Source of the DNA: Candidula unifasciata
Taxonomy: Eukaryota; Mollusca; Gastropoda; Stylommatophora; Geomitridae
Assembly: GCA_905116865.2 (NCBI GenBank)
Contig: CAJHNH020008572.1
Location: 310,001 to 374,000, forward strand
Direction of reading: 5' to 3'
DNA: 64,000 nucleotides
Part shown: one piece after another, positions 46,058 to 57,964 of the stretch
Layout: every line of letters begins with the position of its first letter
Numbering within the stretch: the first letter of the stretch is position 1
Notes under the pieces: model-generated
Database searches by the model: none
Told to the model about the DNA's origin: nothing
The model's input: only the letters and a program-made list of their open reading frames with translations
Translations under genes and position numbers: made by a program

Positions 46058-46612
46058 GGTCAAAATGGACGCCAGGCGCGGTCACTGTTTCGCTTCGGGG
46101 CTCATTTTTTGCTTCTGCCGGACGTGGCTGTTGCATTTAAAAAAAATCCATTTGTAGGCCGAAAGGGTACAGTTTCGTCGCGCCAGCTACTGAGTTGAGT
46201 GCATGGCTCGACCCTGTGAGCTGCGGATTTCATTTAGAATGTTTTTCGACTGTGACCAACCTGGTGTTGTGAACTGTAGATTCAGAAAATGGCGCGTGGC
46301 CTGTCTCCGCAATATTGGTGGTGCCCTTGTGTGATTGAAATTGATCGCGTGCGCAATTGCTGATCTATTGGCGACTTTTGCTACCGTCGATGATGAACTG
46401 CATTTCTGTTGTCAAACTGTTTGTGTTAGCACTTCTGAATGGCTACCGTATACTTTTAATGCGTGTGTATGCTAGTGCATACGCTGAGACAGCAGTCTGT
46501 CAATCTTTCCACAAGGGACTGCCACGAACATTCTGTGTGTTTCTCGTTGGCACAGGAGCGGAGCAACTATGGGGTGGCTCGTTTGCTATGAAGCTGAAAC
46601 TAACATTAGCAA
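46058..46612 (-). repeat. ~550-bp repeat Q, copy 2, inverted
   Basis: Its reverse complement matches 63001-63550 nearly throughout (about 85% by eye). Shared blocks are TTAGTTTCAGCTTCATAGCA, CCCCATAGTTGCTCCGC, GATTGACAGACTGCTGTCTC, GCGCCATTTTCTGAATCTAC and GTCGAAAAACATT. No ORF is conserved between copies. Confidence 0.85.
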
Positions 46613-46619
46613 GATTGAC

Positions 46620-47215
46620 ATGGACAAACGGATCATTTGTGACCTCAGATGGATAAATGGATAGAGAAATCTACAGACGGTGTGCGAAAGCAAATTAGGT
46701 AATGAGACAATTAACACCGCTTCTGATGCATAGAAAATACCTCGGTCAACTAAAGCAAATCTCATAAGAACGGTTTTTGGCCGAAACTGTGCTACCAGTG
46801 CCAAACATGGACCCTACCTACAGTTAACTAGCGGTAAGTCATAACAACAGAGATGAGATGTCATAGGAGAGCTGCCGATTTGACAAAAGGGGATCAAATC
46901 AAGAATAAAGAAATAAAGAAGAAGACTAGAACTGAAACCAATCATACAGTTCATTAAAGGACAACAAATGAGATGGTTTGGCCACCTGACGAGATGCCCT
47001 GGTATCCGCTGCCACAGAGAGCCACGCTGAAGAAATATAATGAACTAGGGGAACACCATGCAAGATATGGAGCAACCTAACAGAAATAAATACCAACTTG
47101 TACAATGTATTGGAGAAAGCGCACAAACGATCCTTACATCTCCCCAAACACCTCACTGAGGTCAGTGGTGGAAGTATTTTTTCGCACTGTTTGAAGGTTC
47201 CCCCCTCCCCTCCTC
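46620..47215 (+). mobile_element. RTE-like LINE C-terminal remnant
   Basis: In mixed frames it reads GQQMRWFGHLTRCPG and later PCKIWSNLTEINTNLYNVLE KAHKRSLHLP. This matches the minus-strand copy at 6725 (RKIWSDGFMNSLKEI, DTAHQRMLHLPH). CTACCAGTGCCAAACATGGA is the YQCQTW region. It ties this side of the T tract to the same genome as the Rab region. Confidence 0.7.
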
Positions 47216-47394
47216 CCTCTCTCACCTCTCTCAGAACCCATTGTTTCCTTCCTGCCTAACGCCTCATTCATCTCATCGACTCAATCAATCAAATAGCACG
47301 CTCTAATGGAACTAGTCTCTGGTAGCCACACAGACAAGCGCGTGCGCGCGCACACACACACGCCGGGTGGTCAGCACTGCAGGCTGAGGCAGAC

Positions 47395-47615
47395 GGACGG
47401 ACAGACAAACATAGATGGTAGAAAGAAAACTGAACAAATCTATGGATAGGGTAATAATCAATAATAGATGGATAAATGGATAGCATGGCGGATAAATAAT
47501 TGGTGGACAGAATGACCGATGGATGGATGGACGGACAGACGGATGGATGCATGGTCAGGCGGAATGGGGTATGTGGCGGGGCGGTGGATGGATGGCAGAT
47601 AAATGGATGGATGCA
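47395..47615 (+). repeat. Degenerate GGAT/GGAC tetranucleotide microsatellite
   Basis: GATGGATGGATGGACGGACA and related four-base steps run through the segment with irregular interruptions. Confidence 0.8.
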
Positions 47616-47805
47616 GAGAGTTACCAAGGCTCAGTGACTGGATAAAGACTGGAGACTTGATCGGTTTAGAAACATGAATGGAGGCAGGGCCGAACTGTCG
47701 GACGAATGTGTGAACAGCCAGACGGAGAACATGCCAAATATGGTTTAACTCTGGTGGGAGAGACAGAGAGATATACATAAAGATAGACAGGCAGATAGAG
47801 GTGGA

Positions 47806-48130
<325 letters not shown>

Positions 48131-48269
48131 AGCAAAAGTAAAGAAGATGGGGCTGGGTTAAAGTGCTAAAGGAGGAAGTTGGCGGCGGTCACTACTGGTG
48201 CGCCACGGGAGGGGGGGCTTTCTTCTTCGCCTGGGCCTTATCAGTGGATTAAGTAAAGGGCCCTTTTCC

Positions 48270-48452
48270 ACACAAACACACACAGCACACATATACACAC
48301 AGCACACATACACACAGATAACACACATATACACAACACGCACCGCACACATACAGCACACATACACACATAAACACAGCACACATACACACACATAACA
48401 CACACATACACAACACACACAAACACACATAACACACAACAAACACACATAA
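48270..48452. repeat. (CA)n-rich imperfect microsatellite
   Basis: Interrupted ACACAT and ACACAG units over 180 bases. Confidence 0.92.
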
Positions 48453-48538
48453 AGACGCGTACTTGATATCCTGGTATAGACTAGGCTGCCGGTAAAGTGG
48501 GCCCCTCTGTATCTCTCATACTGAAGTCTGGGAATGAG

Positions 48539-49009
48539 TGTTTGTCTGCTTTAGGTCTGTCTAATAAATAAAGTCTCTGAATATGTGAGTCTGTTTAGTA
48601 ACATTTGTAATAGTCTGTCTGTCTGGTAATGTCTGTAAATGCGTTGTACACGTCAAAGAGTCTGTCTCGGTGGAATATTGTCACACAGACAAGGAGCTTC
48701 AGCGAAATTACCTTGATTTGTGATCAGTCAACTAATGAGGAGCCTTCCTCTCCACCGAAAAGCACTGGAACTTTGCTCTCCCGTGTCGTATTTCAGACAG
48801 CTGTTGGCTATCCCTTGGTATTATCTTCCCGCGTGTATCTATCTGTGTCTCTTGTCCCTATTGTATCAATATTCCACCGAGACAGACTCTTTGTTGTGTA
48901 CAACGCATTTACAGACATTACGAGACAGACAGACTATTACAATTGTTACTAAACAGACTCACATATTCACATACTTTATTGATTACACAGACCTAAAGCA
49001 GACAAACAC
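48539..49009. repeat. Palindrome with ~142-bp arms and a 186-bp loop
   Basis: The left arm 48539-48680 (TGTTTGTCTGCTTTAGGTCT to TCTCGGTGGAATATTG) is inverted at 48867-49009 (CAATATTCCACCGAGACAGA to AAAGCAGACAAACA) with about 92% identity. The loop 48681-48866 is unique. It may be a foldback MITE with very long TIRs; no target duplication is visible because the right side runs into a microsatellite. Confidence 0.88.
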
Positions 49010-49110
49010 ACACAAACACACACAAACACACACAAACACACGAACACACACAAACACACACAAACACACACAAACACACACAAACACACACAAACACACA
49101 CAAACACGCT
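49003..49110 (+). repeat. (ACAAACAC)n octanucleotide microsatellite
   Basis: CACAAACA repeated about 12 times with one ACGAACAC variant, beginning inside the end of the palindrome's right arm. Confidence 0.93.
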
Positions 49111-49204
49111 CCTGTTTGCCGATCCCTTGGTGCTAACTTTCCATTTCTAGAGATTGTACTTCACATATTTGAGTCTGTTGTTTCCTATCAACAGAATTAT
49201 GACC

Positions 49205-49320
49205 ACCAGATCTTTTCGGACAAACGACCAAGCACAAAATTGGCAGCAGACAATGACCGAGGAGGTCAAAGCAGCTACGGTGATACTGACCACATCATCC
49301 ATGCCGTGTTGATATGTCCA
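49205..49320 (+). repeat. SINE-A fragment leading into a minisatellite
   Basis: GGTCAAAGCAGCTACGGTGA and TACTGACCACATCATCCATG match the SINE-A core. The next unit, beginning TATGTCCAGACAGG, starts the 34-bp array. Confidence 0.55.
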
Positions 49321-49700
49321 GACAGGTTCAGATTGCCTCTACACGCCATGTCCAGACAGGTTTAGGTTGCCTCTACACGCCATGTCCAGACAGGTTTAGG
49401 TTGCCTCTACACGCCATGTCCAGGCAGGTTCAGGTTGCCTCTACACGCCATGTCCAGACAGGTTTAGGTTGCCTCTACACGCCATGTCCAGACAGGTTCA
49501 GGTTGCCTCTACACGCCATGCCCAGACAGGTTCAGGTTGCCTCTACACGCCATGCCCAGACAGGTTCAGGTTGCCTCTACACGCCATGCCCAGACATGTT
49601 CAGGTTGCCTCTACACGCCATGCCCAGACATGTTTAGGTTGCCTCTACACGCCATGCCTAGGAAATGTTTAGGTTTCCTGGACCTCTACACGCCATGCCC
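49312..49700 (+). repeat. 34-bp minisatellite, ~11 copies
   Basis: The unit is ACGCCATGTCCAGACAGG followed by TTTAGGTTGCCTCTAC. GTCC/GCCC and TTTA/TTCA variants alternate. Decayed units continue to about 49815, and one isolated unit sits at 49970-49998. Confidence 0.95.
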
Positions 49701-49729
49701 AGTAAATGGGTAGAAATGCCCTCTACACC

Positions 49730-50400
49730 CCAGCGGACAGGGCATGTGGGCGTTAGGTTGAGCCTGGGGACAGGCCATGCCCAGAGGCAGATATCGTCAA
49801 GGTTGCTGTACACGCCAGCCCAGATAACGAGGAATTCCTGACACTAACACGATTGCGTGATATTAAAGTAAAACATGGTGAAGCCCGTCTATTCCGTCTT
49901 CGAGGCCAAGATAGGAGACAATTTAACTAGCTTCTCATGGAAATAGTAAGTAGAGGTACCTTGGAGTCTGCACGCCATGTCCAGACAGGTTTAGGTTATC
50001 TCAAAGCACGCGCCTGCAACTCCTCAGTGTGCCGTGATAATCTGGTTGAGATACATGGACAGTCGGATATTATAAACACGCTTTAGATGGCGTAGTCTGC
50101 TCGCACCTAACCACCCTCGAGGGGATAATGGTACACTGGTCATGCGGCGTAAATGGGAAAGCGAGCGGGACAGGGCATGTGGGAAGAGGCATCGACAGAA
50201 GCAGATATTAGTCAAGCTTTAATAACCATAGTGTGGATAGCAATGTAATTCTGCTTGTGAGAACACGATTGCGTGACATTGTTAGTAAAACATTGTGAAG
50301 CCCGTTTATTCCGTCTTCATTAAAGGCCGAGATAGGAGACAATATAACTTAGCTTCTCATTGAAAAACCAGTTAAGTAGAGATACCTTGGAGTGGCTGTA
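49730..50400 (+). repeat. Direct duplication, ~240 bp, 420 bp apart
   Basis: 49730-49970 and 50155-50400 share GGACAGGGCATGTGGG, CACGATTGCGTGA, GTGAAGCCCGTTTATTCCGT and AGATAGGAGACAATATAACT, ending ACCTTGGAGT. The intervening 185 bp is unique. Confidence 0.75.
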
Positions 50401-50507
50401 CTGAGAAAATACATCGAGAGTAAAATGAGCACGCATGGCAATAAGAACCAGAGTGCCGTGACGTTGATTGAGATAACATAACATATCTCAAAGTCAAGAT
50501 GTGCGTT

Positions 50508-50618
50508 AGTCTGCTTTGAGAACCATCGAGGGAAAGCAATGGTAGTCTGCTTTGAGAACCATCGAGGGAAAGCAATGGTAGTCTGCTTTGAGAACCATCG
50601 AGGGAAGGCAATGGATTA
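50508..50618 (+). repeat. 36-bp tandem repeat, 3 copies
   Basis: GAGAACCATCGAGGGAAAGC AATGGTAGTCTGCTTT three times, the last slightly changed. Confidence 0.93.
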
Positions 50619-50814
50619 CCAGTCGGAATGAATTAATGGCAGAGATAAACACGGGGCGTGGTTGTCGCTTCCCAGGGGGCTAGCTACGGTCTGTATGGCA
50701 GTGTGCTCTGTCTCGCAGAATTGTAGCTGGCAGATCAATCACATTAAGTGTGTGCAGTGCTGGCTTGATGTGTCAGACCTGGTGCCTCCTGGAATGGTAG
50801 CAGTCAGTTGCTCT

Positions 50815-50885
50815 TTGTGGTGGCTCAGTGGTCGAGTGTTGGCCTGCCACATTTGTTATCCAGAGCTTGTTCCATATACCATCAC
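50815..50885 (+). repeat. tRNA-like SINE head fragment
   Basis: GTGGCTCAGTGGTCGAGTGT TGGCCTGCC resembles a tRNA-Ser/Leu D-arm and box A. No box B follows. A similar GTGGCGAAATGGTCAGACTG TTGGCCTCACG occurs at 57645-57676. Confidence 0.4.
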
Positions 50886-51194
50886 CTCAGCCTCTTATTG
50901 TGAGACATTTGAAAGGATTCGTCAGTTAAAAACAAGATCGCGTGTTTTATAATTTGTTGTCAATTTGTCTATAATTGTGTGTGTAATTTTATATTTATGT
51001 ATCATAAACTGTATGTGTGTTTTTATTTATCTTGATTTTTACTGTGTGTGAGCATGTGGATCTAACAGATGTATGTTTTATGTATGTATGTGTGTAGGTA
51101 AATATCTATTTATTACTGTTTATGTAACAGGCCATGTAGCTAGCTATGTGTGTAGCTGTTTATGTAATGTGTTACATAGTACTGTTTGTGTGTA

Positions 51195-52133
51195 ATGAAC
51201 TCTGTAAGGTGGGCACACAGCTGTGACACATATGTAATGCGTGATTGTAAGGTGAGCACACAGTTTGTAAGTTATGTATAACTATTCAAGCTCTGTAGTA
51301 TCCACAGCTGTGTTCGGTTGAGCTCTGTAAGGTGACCCACGATTTGGGCGAGAGATCTGGGCACACAGCTCTGTAAGGTGAGCACCCAGCTCTGTAAGGT
51401 GGGCACACAGCTCTGTAAGGTGAGCACCCAGCTCTGTAAGGTGGGCACACAGCTCTGTAAGGTGGGCACCCAGCTCTGTAAGGTGGGCACACAGCTCTGT
51501 AAGGTGGGCACACAGGCGGGACACCCAGCTCTGTAAGGTGGGCACACAGGCGGGACACCCAGCTCTGTAAGGTGGGCACACAAGGTGAGCACACGGTGGA
51601 CACCCAGCTCTGTAAGGTGGGCACACAGGCGGGACACCCAGCTCTGTAAGGTGGGCACACAGCTCTGTAAGGTGAGCACACAGGCGGGACACCCAGCTCT
51701 GTAAGGTGGGCACCCAGCTCTGTAAGGTGAGCACCAGGCGGGACACCCAGCTCTGTAAGGTGGGCACACAGGCGGGACACCCAGCTCTGTAAGGTGGGCA
51801 CACAGACGGGACACCAAGCTTTGTAAGGTGGGCACACAGGCGGGACACCCAGCTCTGTAAGGTGGGCACACAGACGGGACACCAAGCTTTGTAAGGTGGG
51901 CACACAGGCGGGACACCCAGCTCTGTAAGGTAGGCACACAGACGGGACACCAAGCTTTGTAAGGTGGGCACACAGGCGGGACACCCAGCTCTGTAAGGTG
52001 GGCACACAGGCGGGACACCCAGCTCTGTAAGGTGGGCACACAGGCGGGACACCCAGCTCTGTAAGGTGGGCACACAGGCGGGACACCCAGCTCTGTAAGG
52101 TGGGCACACAGGCGGGACACCCAGCTCTGTAAG
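51195..52133 (+). repeat. 21/34-bp composite minisatellite, ~33 units
   Basis: The core AGCTCTGTAAGGTGGGCACA C occurs alone (21 bp) in the left part and with an added GGCGGGACACCC segment (34 bp) on the right. A variant pair with ACGGGACACCAAGCTTTG repeats every 68 bp three times (51800-51960). Long Cys/Pro-rich minus-strand frames through it arise from the repeat. Confidence 0.95.
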
Positions 52134-52515
52134 GGTTTTGGATGTTATTGTTTCCCCCTGCCTTATGGCAGAATACAAATTATGGCGACTGTACTTGCCA
52201 TGCGGCCTTCAATCCTCAGATTTGCGACATACAAAACGTATGTCATCATCATGTAAGTTACCGAATTGGCGTGGCGATCATGCCTCTCCGCAACCTGCGA
52301 TCTCCAACAGCATGTGTCAGCTCATACGTTGCTCTCACCTAAAAGGCAGTTTTGTTTAACCCACTCTTACTAGATAGGAAACGAAAAAATACAAACCTGT
52401 CTTTGTTGGCAAACGGCCCGACTCAAACCCTCGCCACCTTTCCATCAACAGCGGAGATCTTTGCCATGGCAGACGTGGAGTGAGAAGCCCAGTGATGGCT
52501 GGTGATGACAGGCAA
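52134..52515. other. Unique stretch with a tRNA-like relic
   Basis: The minus strand at 52415-52490 has CTGCCATGGCAAAGATC and GGCGAGGGTTTGAGTCGGGC (box B like). Nothing else is recognised. Confidence 0.35.
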
Positions 52516-52523
52516 GCCTACAG

Positions 52524-55084
52524 CAGGGTTGCCAGATAAAAAAAAACTTCATTATATGCCAAACCATCACCTAAAATATGCCAGAAAGTGCCAAATAAAA
52601 TGTAACATTGTACTCACTTCACATCAAAAGCTCTAGATTGAATTCTTCACTGTCATCCTCACTGGAACCAGTGGAAGATGCAGCGTAAACCTTTTCGGAT
52701 GTAAAATCTTTAAGCATTTTCTCAGATTAAATGAAGTCTTTGCAACATTTCTTTGATATCAATAGTTCTGCTCTAATTCTGACAACTGCATCAAGAAAAT
52801 CCCGTTGTATTTTGTTTCTTGCTTTTGAGTTAGTTGAAGTAACAAGAGAGAATATTCTCTAAACTACAGTGTTGCTAACGGGCATTATTAGGCAAGTAAG
52901 GGCGCAAGTGGCAAACTCTTTAAATGCCTGGTGTCGAAGTACGCCTATCCAAAAATCTTCCCTGTTTGTAGGTAGTCCATCCTTCTTAAATGTAGCTTCT
53001 TCTTTCCAGTTGACAACAATCAGTTTTCTGTACCGTTCTTCTATAATACTGATGTTGTTTTCTGCCAGGTGTAAAAATGGTAGCTCTGAAAACTGTGTCC
53101 TTGATATTTGATTTAAAACTGCCAAAGGGCTCAGATTTGACAGATTTTGAAATATATTCTCGGTGGGAAGTCTACACGTAATTTGATTGAGAGTTTCCTC
53201 TAGCACAGACACGCACCTTTCAATAACATTGTTTATTTCTATCTGAACAGTCCTGTTATTCGTCTGTAGGAACGCATTACACTCCGTTAGGAATTTAATA
53301 CCAAAGTCAACATTTTTTTCCTGCTCATTGACGTCACACAGTCTGTTCTTAAGACTTTTCTGGTGCATGGACAACTCTTGGTGTAGTTCATGAAGATCAG
53401 CTTTTGTTTGTTGAAAAAAGACTGTTCAGTCTTTCAAATTCTTGTACAATTGGTGTCGCAAACACAAAGTACAAATAATTATGGTGGTCTAACAGCATTT
53501 CCTTTAACAATCTTACTTTATATTTTGTGTCAAACGTTGTCTGTGCTAATTCGGCACATGTGAAATAAGCTTTCAATTCTTTCCAGTTCACCAACATATT
53601 GAACATAATCTTTCCACGCACAAGCCACCTAGTAGATGACAGTTTCTCAAATGGAAGAGAAGCGTTCGTTCTGATTCAAACTCCGTGGATATGTTCATCA
53701 CTCTAAACAGTTCTTTATAGTCTTCTCATCTTAAATCACTATGACGAAACCACTGAGGTATTTCTGACAGTAAGAAACCAATATTTGATGGCAGCTTGGC
53801 AATTGCACTACAAATGCAGAGTACTAGTGAATGGCAGATACATCTGAGCTGTACATAAAAAGGAGACACATCTTTAATTCTGGACCATACAGAGTTCTTG
53901 CACCCAATCATGTTTGAAGCGCCATCTGACGCAAACCCAATGCAGTTTGTAAGACTCTGACCACACCTTTTGATTTCCTTATCAATCAAATTAAATAAGT
54001 TTTTTCCTGTAGCCACTTGCAAGGAAATTAAAACAAGAAATCCGGTAAATATTTCATTATTCCTGTCACATAAAAAACTAACTATAATGCGCAAGTGCTT
54101 TTGAGTGGAAGCGTCAGTAGACTCAACTATAATGATGACATACTTCTTGTTCCGAAAATTATCAATAAGGTCATCCTTAAGTGCAGGCGATATAATATTT
54201 CTTATTAAGCAAAAATATTTGGTTCTATGCAACTGTATGTGCTCCAATGTACTCCCCTGATCATGCGCTCTCATGATTTCACTTAGATGATCATTTATGC
54301 GTATTGCACAGTGGCAGGTCATGCCTACAGCAAGTTGCAACTCTGCTGCCTTTAACTTTATAATTACTTTGTTATTGTTGTAATAAGCTGTGACTGGCTT
54401 TTTGACGGAGCTTTCATCCTGTGTTTTTCGGATTTTTCATGATTTGAAATGCTACTAATTCTTGGTGCATACGTGAACTGACACAGTTTACAATATGCTG
54501 CCTCTAATCCGTCTTTTGAGCCATAGTATGTTTTCTCCCAATTACTATTATACTTGCGATTGCTGTCATAAGATGCTTTCCATTTTTTTTTTTTTTTGAT
54601 GACGTGGCCATTGGTAAATGTAATAAAATCTATCACAGATAGAACCAGGTCTATATCCTATCTATTTTCTGTCCTCAAGTTGTTCCTGAACAGTCTGAAT
54701 CACTTGGTATCAGTGGTGGGTTTTCGTTTTATATCTCGCATTTATTCTAGTAAATTACCATAAATTACAGAGGTTTATAGCAGTCACGATCCGTTTAGGA
54801 AGACAACAAAAGAAATTGCGCGAATCTCCGTTAGTCCGTACCAGGACATCACAACAATGTCAAACTGAAATAAAGATTCTAACTGTAGGTCTACATTGCT
54901 TTTAGTAAATCTGCGTGTTTATAAAGAGGAACCATGAAGAAAATGTGAGCACATCTTGATAGGAAATGCCAGGAAAAAAATATATATGCCAGAATATGCA
55001 AATTCATTATCTTATGCCAGTTCAATTTCAAATATGCCAGATTTATGAAATCTGGCATAAAAAAATGCCAATATGGCAACCCTG
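52524..55084 (-). mobile_element. hAT DNA transposon, 2.56 kb, inactive
   Basis: The left end CAGGGTTGCCAGATAAAAA is inverted at the right end as AATGCCAATATGGCAACCCT G. Subterminal ATATGCCAG/TATGCCAG motifs recur at both ends (52553, 52578; 54986, 55012, 55035), typical transposase-binding clusters. Flanks GCCTACAG and GCTAGAGT are a poor 8-bp duplication, with better agreement when offset by one base (CTACAG/CTAGAG). The minus strand encodes a broken BED-finger transposase. Confidence 0.85.
52615..54640 (-). pseudogene. BED-finger hAT transposase, broken
   Basis: From the N-terminus (right): a BED-type zinc finger at 54440-54520 (CKLCQF ... HEKSEKH); then, after a frameshift near 54365, MTCHCAIRINDHLSEIM. 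Next come IIIVESTDASTQKHL, FASDGASNMIGCKNSVWSR and CICHSLVLC in the RNase-H-like catalytic core. An in-frame TGA at 53726 and further frameshifts precede STRWLVRGKIMFNMLVNWKE and the C-terminal dimerisation motif MPVSNTVV-stop-RIFSL. In hAT enzymes the first acidic residue is usually Asp before ESTD; here it is Val. The Glu of the SN..VERxFS motif is a TAG stop (52859-52861). Both catalytic ends are lost, so it is dead. The frame can be followed to about 52618. Confidence 0.85.
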
Positions 55085-55089
55085 GCTAG

Positions 55090-55690
55090 AGTCCAGTCGC
55101 TGATTCTGATCATTGGCAGACAGATAGGAGATGATTCCAGGGATGCCGAAATTTGTTTGGAGAAGCATTAAATTGCTTTGGGGATAGTACAAAAGTGTTT
55201 TGCCAATAGTTCAGAAACAACCAAAATGTACCACGTGTTTAATTTTTAAAGAGATGTTAAATCACAACTGAAATTCTTTGTCTATTACATCGTTGGTTTA
55301 CCATTTGATTTCGCTCAGTTAGTTTACAAAGCTGTTGTGAAGACTTCCATCTTGATGCAGTTAATGACCTGAAGCAATAACTTTGATCTCATCAGTGCAT
55401 TTATTGATGGTTTAAAAACGAAAAAAAATCTTGGCATCAAGTATAGATACAACTTGTGTGCAGCTATAGAGCAATGACATAATGCTAACAGACCAAGCAT
55501 ACTTATACTAATGAAAAGCGATTTTCATCTCTAAATTGTTCTTCTGAAATTGTTAACAAAAATGATTGTTCTTTCTCTTTCTCGGCGTTAGTTCGTTGAC
55601 CTCGCACTCTTAATTCCCTACATTTTTTTTTTTTTTTTTTTTCTAATGTTCTTTATCAAGCCTGGACATTTCATGATCAATGGCTTATTT
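55090..55690. other. No gene or repeat recognised
   Basis: Contains a T run at 55625-55643; otherwise nothing supported. Confidence 0.35.
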
Positions 55691-55691
55691 G

Positions 55692-55835
55692 ACGTCAGTC
55701 TTTCAGTGAGGACGTCACTAGGCAGTGACTGCAGTCAGGCTAATGACGTCACTAGGCAGTGACTGCAGTCAGGCTAATGACGTCACTGCAGTCAGGCTAA
55801 TGACGTCACTAGACAGTGACTGCAGGCTAATGAGC
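55692..55835 (+). repeat. 34-bp minisatellite, ~4 copies
   Basis: AATGACGTCACTAGGCAGTG ACTGCAGTCAGGCT, with one unit shortened by 13 bp and one by 4. Each full unit carries a TGACGTCA palindrome (CRE-like), giving about four such sites in 140 bp. Confidence 0.9.
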
Positions 55836-56054
55836 GCACACTAGCGGCAGAAGTTTTGACCAAAATATTTCTCAACATGTTGACCTTGATCTTTAGAAGA
55901 TCATTTATCTTGTCCAGTGAGTTTTCCCGTCACAGTTTCAGTTCTCTTTTGCTCCGCTGAGAAAGACTTTGGTCGAAACGTTCGATTGTATTTGTGCACG
56001 TCTGTTCCATTCCTTCCATTGAGTTTTTTAGTCATTTGACAATCCTAGTAAATG

Positions 56055-56583
56055 TACTGGGCCAGCACAAATCCGGCCAAATGTACTGGACCTGCACAAT
56101 CCTCCAGTAACATGTACTTCCAGCACAATCAGCAACATGTACTGGGTCTTGCACAATCTCCAGAAATCATTTACTTGTCCAGTACAGTTTTCCCATGTAC
56201 TGGTTTCCAGCACAATTCCTCCAGTTGTACTGGGTCCAGCAATCCTCCAGTAACATGTACTGGGTCCAGCACAATTCCAGTAACATGTACTGGGTCCAGC
56301 ACAATCTCCAGTAACATGTCCTGGGTCCTGCACATTCCTCCAGTAACATGTACTGGATCCACGTTCCTTTAGTAACATTACTAGGTCCAGCACAATCCTC
56401 CAGTAACATGTACTGGGTCCAGCACAATCCTCCAGTAACATGTACTGGGTCCAGCACAATCCTCCAGTAACATGTACTGGGTCCAGCACAATCCTCCAGT
56501 AACATGTACTGGGTCCAGCACAATCCTCCAGTAACATGTACTGGGTCCAGCACAATCCTCCAGTAACATGTACTGTATCCAGC
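56055..56583 (+). repeat. 32-bp minisatellite, ~16 copies
   Basis: CCAGTAACATGTACTGGGTC CAGCACAATCCT. The right six units are nearly identical; the left ten are diverged and vary from 26 to 35 bp, so homogenisation has been one-sided. Confidence 0.95.
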
Positions 56584-56589
56584 ACCCCA

Positions 56590-57960
56590 ACTCTTTGGCC
56601 TTGCGAAAAATTTACAGGACAGAAAGTGCTGAAACATCTGCTGTATTAGACGACAGTAGAATAGAACCATCAAGCGGTCACTCAGAGTTTTATCAGCTTG
56701 TTTTCGTCAGTCTTACAGAGGCCCTTACAAGTGAAACAAAGGCGCTCTACAGCAGTCACGCCAAACGGTATATTTGCAGCAACGATTGCTGCATGCTTAT
56801 TTTCACTACACTACTAACACATTTGTTTTTTATTTGGAAAGATTTGACACAATGCCATTTTTTTTAAATTGATGCCAAATAGACAAAACATCCAACGTTG
56901 CACCAAAAGTACAGGACACGTTTCAAAAAGTACCAAATTTGTACGAAGGTACCAACTTCGTCAGCCCTGAGGTGGCCTAGTCCGCGAGAGAACCGGTTTT
57001 GATCGTCGACTGCCGCAAGTTGGTAGCCCGGTTCCTGTTGTAAACAAACGGCGGCGAAAACGCAGCGTCGACAATATGAAAACAAAAATACGATTTAAGC
57101 TTTTCACGCAATGAACAACCACGTCACATTGGCGTTGCTTTGACAACAGGGAACATTCGGATATACTTTGTGTCGCAATTTTTTTCGGTGGTGCAAACAT
57201 AGTCATGATAATTATTCTTCTCGACTCAGTTATTCTTGGAAATTGCTACACGTGTTTACATTGTCGGTTTAATTTTGTTTAGAACTTCTAGTGGCTGTTA
57301 GACAGAGGTACGAGAGTGGCACTGGGGAATAAAGACCTCTTCAGACAGCATTCTAAAAGACTGTAGTAGGGATCACGTGCCCACTGCACTCAAGCTCTAT
57401 TTTGTTCACTGGTTCGGTTTAGTAGAGCTTGTCCCGTTCTGACACTTTACAGTAATTATGCTTGGACATATATTTAGGATGCAAACCCTAGATCTGCAAG
57501 TCACACATTAAATTTAGTGCCAGATATGAGGCAAGCATCATCAGCTAGCGCCGTGTCTCTACACTGTTGGTGGGCTATGATAGCGTCAAGTGATACTACT
57601 AAAGCCAACATGCTGCTGCGTTTTCTTATACACACAGAATTTCCGTGGCGAAATGGTCAGACTGTTGGCCTCACGTTTTGTAGAAAGTAGTTTTATTTTT
57701 CAGACTTCACCATTTGTTTCCCATAAAGGTGGTGCTGGAGCTAGGGAATTCGTGCTTATGAAGTGACGCTTTGGCCAGTCATCCACCCGTTTTATTCAGA
57801 CACAGCATAGCGAGGTGTGAAAGATTCCCGTGTAATGAAGTTACATATGGACATTTTCAATCATCTGTATGCATATTCTTCAAAAACCCGCTACATCATC
57901 TATTCACTATCTAGGCTTTAATCGTGCGTGTTAGTGGGATTTCAAGCCTCATGGTTGACA
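56590..57960. other. No gene recognised; short TIR- and tRNA-like bits
   Basis: At 56918-56969 GTACCAAATTTGTACGAAGG and CAACTTCGTCAGCCCTG resemble a hAT-type right end without a partner. A tRNA-box-A-like GTGGCGAAATGGTCAGACTG lies at 57645. Nothing else is supported. Confidence 0.35.
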
Positions 57961-57964
57961 AGAG

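Noticed and set aside
49312..49700. CRISPR-like array
   Set aside because: Units are contiguous with no unique spacers and the genome is eukaryotic, so it is a minisatellite.
51272..52178. Three overlapping 270-300-codon Cys/Pro-rich minus-strand frames
   Set aside because: All three frames of the 21/34-bp array are open at once, as expected for a tandem repeat. No signal peptide, splice sites or conserved domain.
56028..56673. Cys/Trp-rich minus-strand frames of up to 185 codons
   Set aside because: Produced by the 32-bp minisatellite in alternative frames.
56568..56867. 99-codon plus-strand frame (MYCIQHPNSLALRK...)
   Set aside because: It starts inside the 32-bp array, shows no recognisable domain, and has a hydrophobic Phe-rich end from a T-rich tract. 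No support as a gene.
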